Below are positions 7,834-15,726 of a DNA stretch of 35,528 nt, piece by piece. Below the pieces are notes generated by a model, which saw nothing but the letters and a program-made list of their open reading frames with translations, was not told where the DNA came from and ran no database searches. The position numbers were made by a program, and so were the translations under genes. The number at the start of each line of letters is the position of its first letter. Position 1 is the first letter of the stretch. Source of the stretch: JAKAXG01 sp035702985 (GTDB taxonomy: Bacteria; Actinomycetota; Acidimicrobiia; Acidimicrobiales; Palsa-688); NCBI GenBank assembly GCA_035702985.1, contig DASSZD010000141.1, positions 1 through 35,528 of the forward strand, read 5' to 3'.

Positions 7834-9549
7834 GTGACCCGACTGCGCGTCGCCCTGGCCCAGATCAACCCGGTCGTCGGCGACCTCGACGGCAACTCCG
7901 ACAGGATCATCGAGTCCATCAGCGCGGCGGGGGGAGCCGGCGCCGATGTGGTGGTCTTTCCCGAGCTGGCGGTCACCGGATATCCCCCCGAGGACCTGCT
8001 GCTCAAGCCCGGGTTCATCGCCGACAACATGTCGGCCATGACCAAGGTGGCGGCGGCCACCGAGCGCTGCGTGGCCGTGGTCGGTTTCGTGGACGAGCGG
8101 CTCGATCTCTACAACGCCGCTGCGGTCTGCGCCCACGGCGAGATCCGCGGCGTCTACCACAAACAGGTTCTGCCCAACTACAGCGTGTTCGACGAGCAGC
8201 GTTACTTCGCGGCGGGCGGCGGGGCCACCCAGCTGTTCGGGATCGCCGGGGTGCGCTGCGGTGTCTCGGTGTGCGAGGACGCCTGGAGCCCCAACGGGCC
8301 GGTCGCCGCCCAGGCGGCCGCCGGCGCCGAGCTCATCATCAACATCAACGCCTCCCCCTATTCCGCCGACCGGGCTGCCGAGCGGGAACGCATGCTGGCG
8401 ACCAGGGCGGCCGACGCGAGCTGCGGGCTGGTCTACGTCAACTGCGTGGGGGGTCAGGACGAACTGGTCTTCGACGGGGCGTCGATGGTGTTCGACGCCA
8501 ACGGCCGGCTGATGGCGGCCCTGCCCCAGTTCGCGGAGGACCTGGCCATCTTCGATCTGGAGGTGCGCCCCGTCTACCGCAAGCGGCTGCTCGACCCCCG
8601 GGGGCACCACAACGCCGCCCCGCTGCCCGTGCAGACGATCACGTCCGGGCCGACCCGGCGGGCCGACGACACCCGCCTGGTGGCGCCGGTGGCCGAACGG
8701 CTGGGGCCGGAGGCGGAGGTTTACCAGGCCCTGGTACTCGGAACCCGCGACTACGTCCGCAAGAACGGGTTCACCGACGTGGTCATCGGCCTCTCGGGCG
8801 GTATCGACTCGTCCCTGGTGGCCGTCGTCGCCGCCGACGCGCTGGGGCCGGCCCACGTCCACGGCGTCACCATGCCTTCCCGCTACTCCAGTTCCGGCTC
8901 GCAGAGCGACGCCGAGGCGCTGGCCGCCACTCTGGGCGTGGATTTCCGGTGCATCCCCATAGAGCCGGCCCACGCCGCCTTCCTGGACCTGCTCGCCCCC
9001 AGCTTCGCCGGCACCGAGCCGGGCCTGACCGAGGAGAACATTCAGAGCCGGATCCGGGGGGTGCTGCTCATGGCCCTGTCCAACAAGCACGGGTGGATGG
9101 TTCTGACCACCGGTAACAAGAGCGAGGCGGCCGTGGGCTACTCCACCCTCTACGGGGACACCGCCGGCGGCTTCGCCGTCATCAAGGATGTGCCCAAGAC
9201 CATGGTGTACCGGTTGTGCCGCTGGCGTGATGCAGCCGGGCCGGTACCGGTGCTGCCCCCCGACGTCCTCACCAAGCCGCCCTCGGCGGAGTTGCGCCCC
9301 GACCAGCGCGACGATCAGTCGCTGCCCCCCTACGACGTGCTCGACCCGGTCCTGTTCGCCTACGTGGAGGACGACCTGACCGCCACCGAACTGGTCGACG
9401 CCGGATTCGACGAGGACGTGGTCCGGCGGGTCGTGCGCCTGGTGGACGTGGCCGAGTACAAGCGCCGGCAGACCCCGCCCGGGGTGCGGGTCACCTCCAA
9501 GGCGTTCGGCCGGGACCGGCGGGTGCCCATCACCAACCGGTACCGGTAG
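7834..9549 (+). CDS. nadE: Glutamine-dependent NAD+ synthetase
   Basis: A 571-residue two-domain enzyme that makes NAD+ from nicotinic acid adenine dinucleotide, ATP and glutamine (last step of NAD biosynthesis). The N-terminal nitrilase-type glutaminase domain shows the Glu44 (VFPELAVTGYPPED), Lys110 (YHKQVLPNYSVFDE) and Cys147 (GVSVCEDAW) catalytic triad. The C-terminal ammonia-dependent synthetase domain has the SGGIDSS pyrophosphatase loop at 321-327, TTGNKSEAAVGYSTLYGD and the family-typical C-terminal FGRDRRVPITNRY. Length is normal for the bacterial fusion type. The GTG at 7834 begins the first conserved strand (RLRVALAQINPVVGD). It appears monocistronic. Confidence 0.97.
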   Translation: MTRLRVALAQINPVVGDLDGNSDRIIESISAAGGAGADVVVFPELAVTGYPPEDLLLKPGFIADNMSAMTKVAAATERCVAVVGFVDERLDLYNAAAVCAHGEIRGVYHKQVLPNYSVFDEQRYFAAGGGATQLFGIAGVRCGVSVCEDAWSPNGPVAAQAAAGAELIININASPYSADRAAERERMLATRAADASCGLVYVNCVGGQDELVFDGASMVFDANGRLMAALPQFAEDLAIFDLEVRPVYRKRLLDPRGHHNAAPLPVQTITSGPTRRADDTRLVAPVAERLGPEAEVYQALVLGTRDYVRKNGFTDVVIGLSGGIDSSLVAVVAADALGPAHVHGVTMPSRYSSSGSQSDAEALAATLGVDFRCIPIEPAHAAFLDLLAPSFAGTEPGLTEENIQSRIRGVLLMALSNKHGWMVLTTGNKSEAAVGYSTLYGDTAGGFAVIKDVPKTMVYRLCRWRDAAGPVPVLPPDVLTKPPSAELRPDQRDDQSLPPYDVLDPVLFAYVEDDLTATELVDAGFDEDVVRRVVRLVDVAEYKRRQTPPGVRVTSKAFGRDRRVPITNRYR

Positions 9550-9628
9550 CCGCCCCGGGCCCGCCCCCGCCCCGGATCGCCCCCCGCTGGGCGGCGGCCC
9601 GCCCCGGCACCCGGGCCGGCGCCCGGAT

Positions 9629-9634
9629 TAGCAT
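9629..9634 (+). promoter_or_regulatory. Putative -10 box (TAGCAT) of the TetR gene
   Basis: TAGCAT (TANNNT type) ends 8 nt before the GTG at 9643, and no Shine-Dalgarno sequence is visible. This matches the leaderless pattern of other genes in the window. Confidence 0.35.
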
Positions 9635-9642
9635 GACCGCTC

Positions 9643-10299
9643 GTGAGCGCAGTATCCGAGGTACCTCCCCAGCGGCGGACCCGCTCTCCGCGTGGCAAGG
9701 GTGAGCAACTGCGCGACGAGATCCTGGCCGCCGCCGAGCGCATCCTGATCGAGACCAACGACCAGTCGGCGCTGTCCATCCGGGCCATCGCCTCCGCCGT
9801 GGGGGTCACCCCCCCGTCCATCTACCTGCACTTCGCCGACCGCAACGAGTTGGTGTTCGCGGTGTGCGAGAAGCAGGCCGAGCAGCTGGACCGGGCCATG
9901 GAAGAGGCCGCCCAGGGGGGAGCCGACGCCTGGGAGCGCATCCGCCGCCGGGGCTACGCCTACCTGAAATGGGGGCTGGACAACCCGGAGCACTACCGAA
10001 TCCTGATGATGAGCCGGCCCGACTGCACGCCGGACCGGTTCGTGGACGAGCGGCTGGCCGATACCGCCGGGCTGGACGCGGTGGCCGCCGACCTGGCCGC
10101 CGCCGCCGAGGGCTCGATCGCCCCCCTCGCCGACCCGGTCAAGGAGGCGGAGCTGCTCTGGATGGTCATACACGGGGTGGTGTCGCTGGTCATATCCAAG
10201 CCGGACTTCCCCTTCGGTCCGGTCGACGGCGTCTTCGAAGCCATGCTCGACCTGGTCCACCAGGGGCTGGCCGTGAGGCCGACCGCCGACGCCGGGTGA
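9643..10299 (+). CDS. TetR-family transcriptional regulator with WHG-type C-terminal domain
   Basis: A 218-residue regulator. The N-terminal TetR HTH spans about residues 22-72 (ILAAAERILIET ... IRAIASAVGVTPPSIYLHFADRNEL). The C-terminal ligand-binding part carries a LLWMVIHGVVSLVISKPDFPF segment, typical of the WHG (TetR_C_33) group. Such proteins are usually ligand-released repressors; the ligand cannot be told. The GTG at 9643 follows directly on a TAGCAT -10-like box. The neighbouring gene starts 25 bp downstream on the same strand and may be co-transcribed. Confidence 0.93.
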   Translation: MSAVSEVPPQRRTRSPRGKGEQLRDEILAAAERILIETNDQSALSIRAIASAVGVTPPSIYLHFADRNELVFAVCEKQAEQLDRAMEEAAQGGADAWERIRRRGYAYLKWGLDNPEHYRILMMSRPDCTPDRFVDERLADTAGLDAVAADLAAAAEGSIAPLADPVKEAELLWMVIHGVVSLVISKPDFPFGPVDGVFEAMLDLVHQGLAVRPTADAG

Positions 10300-10324
10300 T
10301 CCTCCCTCCCCGCCGGGCGGGCGG

Positions 10325-10945
10325 ATGAGCACCTCCCTGGACGAGTCGGCCCGGCTGGCCGGATCCCACGCCTGGTTCGAGCGGCGCATGTTCGAGATCC
10401 TCGGGTCGTGGGTGGCCTCCACCCCCGACCCGGCCGTCAAGCTCATGCTGGACCGGCACAGCCAGCACCACGCCTGGCGGGCCCGGCAGTGGTGGGACCG
10501 GCTGCCCGTCCTCGCCGACGTGGACCGTGACGCGCTGATCGAGCCGGCCGGGGCCGCCGTGGCCGCCGCCCTGGCCCGGCTCCAGGCGCTGGCCGCCCCG
10601 CCGGCGGCCGACCCATCGCCCACCGACACGGCGCCGGCCGGTACACCGGCGGCTGACACGGCGCCGGCTGACACGGCGGCGGCGACCTCCACGGTGGCCC
10701 GCCTGGCCGGCGCCTACCGTTTCGCCCTGCCCCGCCTGTGGGCGTCCTACGAGCACCACCGGGCCCTGGCCGGCCCGGTCGCCGACGGCTCGACCCTGCG
10801 CACCCTGGACATCGTCGCCTCTGACGCCGCCGCCGACTGGCGCCAGGGCGAGGCCCTCCTGCAGGGTCTCCTGGCCGACCGGGAGACCGTCGCGGCCGCC
10901 GCCTCGGCGGTCCGTATCCTGGAAGCGACCATCGTCGGGGAATGA
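10325..10945 (+). CDS. Uncharacterised helical protein, possibly ferritin-like
   Basis: A 206-residue protein that I do not assign to a named family. It looks all-alpha. An N-terminal half contains a His/Trp-rich helix (MLDRHSQHHAWRARQWWDRLP, about residues 40-60), an Ala/Pro/Thr linker (about 90-122) is built from imperfect GACACGGCGCCGGC-type repeats, and a second helical half contains SYEHHRALAG. Two helical halves with His and Glu residues would fit a ferritin-like four-helix bundle, but no E...ExxH pair is convincing, so this is speculation. There is no signal peptide or TM segment. It lies 25 bp downstream of the TetR gene and is probably co-transcribed with it. Confidence 0.75.
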   Translation: MSTSLDESARLAGSHAWFERRMFEILGSWVASTPDPAVKLMLDRHSQHHAWRARQWWDRLPVLADVDRDALIEPAGAAVAAALARLQALAAPPAADPSPTDTAPAGTPAADTAPADTAAATSTVARLAGAYRFALPRLWASYEHHRALAGPVADGSTLRTLDIVASDAAADWRQGEALLQGLLADRETVAAAASAVRILEATIVGE

Positions 10946-11028
10946 TCCGGCAGCCGGGCTGACGGCCGGCCCCCACCAACTGATTCGGTCGGGATCGCCC
11001 CGGCGCGGGTAAGGTCGGGGGAGGTCGA

Positions 11029-11394
11029 ATGAACTCGGGAGGAAAAGTCCACATGGAGCTCGGCTTACAGGTCGACGACAGTCGATCGCCTTACACGGTC
11101 CTGGCCGTCAAGGGGGAGGTCGACGTCTACAGCGCCCCCCGCCTCAGGGAGAAGCTGGTCGAGCTGGTCAGCGAGGGGCACCGCCAGATAGTCGCCGACC
11201 TGGAGGGCGTGGACTTCCTGGACTCCACGGGCCTCGGGGTGCTGGTGGGCGGCCTCAAGCGCCTCCGCAGCCACGACGGCGATCTGACCCTGGTGTGCAC
11301 CCAGCCCCGGATCCTCAAGGTGTTCGAGATCACCGGTCTCACCACCGTGTTCCGGATCAGCGGGTCCGTCGACGAGGCCACCGGCGGCAACTAG
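11029..11394 (+). CDS. STAS-domain anti-sigma factor antagonist (RsbV/SpoIIAA type)
   Basis: A small single-domain STAS protein (121 aa from ATG 11029; 113 aa from ATG 11053). It shows the diagnostic phospho-acceptor loop VDFLDSTGLGVLV, with Ser66 (first start) as the expected phosphorylation site. In partner-switching systems the unphosphorylated antagonist binds the RsbW-type kinase and frees a sigma factor. Both possible ATGs have a GGGAGG-type Shine-Dalgarno sequence (4 and 10 nt spacing), so the start is ambiguous. A TAAGGT -10-like box lies at 11010-11015. The RsbW-like kinase gene follows after 10 bp. Confidence 0.94.
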   Translation: MNSGGKVHMELGLQVDDSRSPYTVLAVKGEVDVYSAPRLREKLVELVSEGHRQIVADLEGVDFLDSTGLGVLVGGLKRLRSHDGDLTLVCTQPRILKVFEITGLTTVFRISGSVDEATGGN

Positions 11395-11404
11395 GTACCC
11401 GGCC

Positions 11405-11896
11405 GTGGCGATGGAGATGTCCCTCGAACTGTCCGTCCCGCCCCGGGCCGAGTACATCGCCGTCGTCCGCCTGGTCGTCTCCTCCCTGGCCATCGCCCGC
11501 CGGGCGCTGGCCGACGACCGTATCGACGACCTGAAGCTGGCCGTGTCCGAGGCCTGCACCAACGCCATCGAGGCCAACCGGGGCACCGGCGGGGACGCCC
11601 CGGTGGTGGTGAGCTGCTGGGAGGCCCCCGAGCGGTTCGAGGTGTGCGTGGCCGACTCCGGCCTCGGTTTCGATCCCGAAGGGCTGCCCGCCCACCCGCC
11701 GGTCACCGACCCCGATCGGCTCAACTTCGAGCGGGGTCTCGGGATCCCCCTCATCCGGTCCCTGGTTGACGACGTCCGCTTCGACTCCGGTCCGGAAGGC
11801 ACCGCGGTGTGGATGACCCTCTTCGGCGGCCCCGAGCAGGAGAGCGGCGACGAGACCTCCGAGATCCTGCGCGTGGTGATCTCCGAGCAGGACTGA
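11405..11896 (+). CDS. RsbW/SpoIIAB-type anti-sigma factor serine kinase
   Basis: A 163-residue GHKL ATPase. The N-box is EACTNAIEAN (residues 49-58), the G1 box is DSGLGFD (84-90), and the G2 box is RGLGIPLIRSLVDDV (110-124), with a GTAVWMT end strand. It is expected to phosphorylate the upstream STAS protein and to bind a sigma factor. No sigma-factor gene is adjacent, so its target is elsewhere. The GTG start at 11405 is 10 bp behind the STAS stop; ATGs at codons 3 and 5 are alternatives. The stop overlaps the next ATG by one base. Confidence 0.93.
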   Translation: MAMEMSLELSVPPRAEYIAVVRLVVSSLAIARRALADDRIDDLKLAVSEACTNAIEANRGTGGDAPVVVSCWEAPERFEVCVADSGLGFDPEGLPAHPPVTDPDRLNFERGLGIPLIRSLVDDVRFDSGPEGTAVWMTLFGGPEQESGDETSEILRVVISEQD

Positions 11897-12381
11897 TGGG
11901 CCGCCTCCTCGGGTTCCCCAACCCGGTCAACGAGACCTCCGCCCGGGTCGTGGCCAGCGGGGTGGTGGCCATGGCCGCCACCGCCATCGCCGCCGACCAG
12001 CCGTGGCTGACGGTACCCCTGACCTACGGGTTCGCGGCGCGGGTGGCCACCGGGCCCCGGCTCAGCCCTCTCGGCCGCCTGGCCACCGAGGTGGTCACCC
12101 CCCGGATCCAGGTCGAGCACCGGTACTCCCCGGGACCACCCAAGCGGATGGCCCAGGCCATGGGGCTGGCCATGTCCGGCGCCGCTCTGGCCCTGCACTA
12201 CCGCTACGGCCGGCCCCGGGCGGCCAAGGCGGTGCTGGCCGTGCTGGCCACCGCCGCCGGCCTGGAGGCCGGCATGGGGCTGTGCCTGGGCTGCAAGGTG
12301 TTCCAGCTGGGCATGCGGGTCGGGCTGGTGCCTCCCAGTGTCTGCGAGGAGTGCGACAACATTTGGGCCCGCTACCCTTGA
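11896..12381 (+). CDS. DUF4395 family membrane protein
   Basis: A 161-residue protein with the DUF4395 pattern: VNETSARVVASGVVAMAA at the N-terminus, GPRLSPLGRLATEVVTPR in the middle, and a cysteine pair block (MGLCLGCKVFQLGM, then VCEECDN) near the C-terminus. Two to four hydrophobic segments suggest an integral membrane protein. The two CxxC motifs could be redox-active or metal-binding. The function of the family is unknown. Its ATG shares one base with the RsbW-like stop (TGATG), which predicts translational coupling to the anti-sigma module. Confidence 0.9.
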   Translation: MGRLLGFPNPVNETSARVVASGVVAMAATAIAADQPWLTVPLTYGFAARVATGPRLSPLGRLATEVVTPRIQVEHRYSPGPPKRMAQAMGLAMSGAALALHYRYGRPRAAKAVLAVLATAAGLEAGMGLCLGCKVFQLGMRVGLVPPSVCEECDNIWARYP

Positions 12382-12407
12382 CTTTTAGCTGAGGCAAAAA
12401 GTATCGT
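12378..12407 (+). promoter_or_regulatory. SigA-type promoter of the DtxR/MntR-family gene
   Basis: A -35 box TTGACT (12378-12383, 5/6 to consensus) and -10 box TATCGT (12402-12407) are separated by 18 bp. They lie just at the end of the DUF4395 gene and 15 bp before the regulator's ATG at 12423. The spacer is completely filled by the 22-bp palindrome, so a bound repressor would block polymerase. Confidence 0.55.
12381..12402. promoter_or_regulatory. 22-bp palindromic operator, MntR/DtxR-box-like
   Basis: Half-sites ACTTTTAGC (12381-12389) and GGCAAAAAGT (12393-12402) form an inverted repeat with 8 of 9 outer positions complementary. It is AT-rich in a GC-rich context and centred between the -35 and -10 of the DtxR/MntR-family gene. 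TTTTGCC-like half-sites resemble published MntR boxes more than the IdeR TTAGG consensus (from memory). Autoregulation is the likely use. Confidence 0.6.
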
Positions 12408-12422
12408 CCCCCGCCGCAATCT

Positions 12423-13193
12423 ATGGACGCGGCGCTGACAAAATCCGAGCGCGAGACGCTGAAGGCCATTTGGCGAATCTCGTCGGGGGGGTCCGGGGAA
12501 GAAGGGGCCCGCACCGGTGACCTGGCCGCGTCCCTGAACGTGACGCCGGGGACCATGACCGCCACGGTCAAGAAGCTGGCCGACCGGGGCCTGGCCGTCC
12601 ACACGCCCTACCACGGGGTGCAGCTGACCGACGCCGGCCGGCGGCGGGCCATCAGCGTGGTGCGGCGCCACCGGATCGTGGAACGGTTCCTGGCCGACAT
12701 GCTGGGCTACGCCTGGGCCGAGGCCGACCGGCTGGCGCCCTCGTTCGAGCACCAGCTGCCCCAGGAGGTGGAGGACCGGCTGTTCGCCGCCCTGGACTGC
12801 CCGACCACCTGCCCCCACGGTTTCCCCATACCCAGCGCCGGCACCGACGACCTGCCCAGGATGCCGCCGCTGTACGACCTCTCGCCGGGCGACCGGGCCG
12901 TGGTGGCCCTCCCCGGCTCCACGGATCCCGATGTGGCCATGTTCCTCGACGACCTGGGCGTGCGCCCCGGCGTGGAGGTCGAGGTCCGGGAGAAGCACCC
13001 CTTCGGCGGCCCGGTGGTGGTGTCGGTGGACGGGCAGGACCGCACCCTGGGGGAGAGGGTGGCCCGCCAGATCCTGGTGCGCCGGGAGGGCCCGGCCCAG
13101 GCCGGCGGCCCCGACCGCCGGGACGGCGAACCCGCCCGCAGCAACGGCCGGCGGATCCGCCCGGCCGGTTCACGCAGACCAGCAGAGCAATAG
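12423..13193 (+). CDS. DtxR/MntR-family metal-dependent repressor with FeoA-like SH3 domain
   Basis: A 256-residue regulator. The winged helix occupies about residues 5-75 (LAASLNVTPGTMTATVKKLADRGL), followed by the metal-binding/dimerisation domain with RRHRIVERFLADMLG (His83, Glu87) and FEH (Glu109, His110). A Cys/His cluster CPTTCPHG (126-133) precedes the C-terminal SH3/FeoA-like domain (about 155-220), and the basic tail is low-complexity. The ligand position four residues before His110, Cys in DtxR/IdeR and Glu in MntR, is Pro106 here, so metal site 1 or its specificity may differ. The very short leader (promoter at 12378-12407) lacks a Shine-Dalgarno sequence. hppA begins 28 bp downstream. 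Confidence 0.9.
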   Translation: MDAALTKSERETLKAIWRISSGGSGEEGARTGDLAASLNVTPGTMTATVKKLADRGLAVHTPYHGVQLTDAGRRRAISVVRRHRIVERFLADMLGYAWAEADRLAPSFEHQLPQEVEDRLFAALDCPTTCPHGFPIPSAGTDDLPRMPPLYDLSPGDRAVVALPGSTDPDVAMFLDDLGVRPGVEVEVREKHPFGGPVVVSVDGQDRTLGERVARQILVRREGPAQAGGPDRRDGEPARSNGRRIRPAGSRRPAEQ

Positions 13194-13221
13194 AAGCCAA
13201 GAAGAAAGGAACCGCCTGGAC

Positions 13222-15558
<2,337 letters not shown>

Positions 15559-15590
15559 GCCCCACCGGCTGGTCGGTAGCTTGAACTCCG

Positions 15591-15620
15591 GGTGGCCGGG
15601 CCCCGTGGGGCCCGGCCACC
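15591..15620. terminator. Perfect 14-bp stem hairpin after hppA
   Basis: GGTGGCCGGGCCCC (15591-15604) and its exact reverse complement (15607-15620) are separated by GT only. A 32-bp distance behind the hppA stop fits a terminator, but no T-tract follows. A near-continuous palindrome like this could also extrude as a cruciform in supercoiled DNA. Confidence 0.55.
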
Positions 15621-15624
15621 GGCC

Positions 15625-15658
15625 GGTATGGCGGCTCAACGGGGAAAGCCGCTATACC
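15625..15658. promoter_or_regulatory. Second stem-loop (12-bp stem, 10-nt loop) upstream of topA
   Basis: Arms GGTATGGCGGCT (15625-15636) and AGCCGCTATACC (15647-15658) pair completely, with one G-U pair, around the loop CAACGGGGAA. It starts 4 nt after the terminator-like hairpin and 68 nt before the topA ATG. It could be a second terminator, a leader RNA structure or an element sensing supercoiling for topA; nothing in the sequence decides. Confidence 0.5.
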
Positions 15659-15726
15659 CTGTGCGCCAAGTCGGAGGGGAGGCGGCCACCCCGGTCTTCC
15701 CTTTTTCCTATATCAATTGGGGACCC

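Noticed and set aside
7711..9090. Very long N-terminal extension of MscL over nadE
   Set aside because: The extension is antisense to nadE; MscL similarity begins only after 7710, where a start and Shine-Dalgarno options exist.
12931..13221. N-terminal extension of HppA into the regulator gene
   Set aside because: The extension is out-of-frame overlap with the regulator's SH3 domain; ATG 13222 with AAGGA gives the normal HppA length.
15592..15726. Upstream start for TopA
   Set aside because: It would translate the two stem-loops; conserved TopA sequence begins at ATG 15727.
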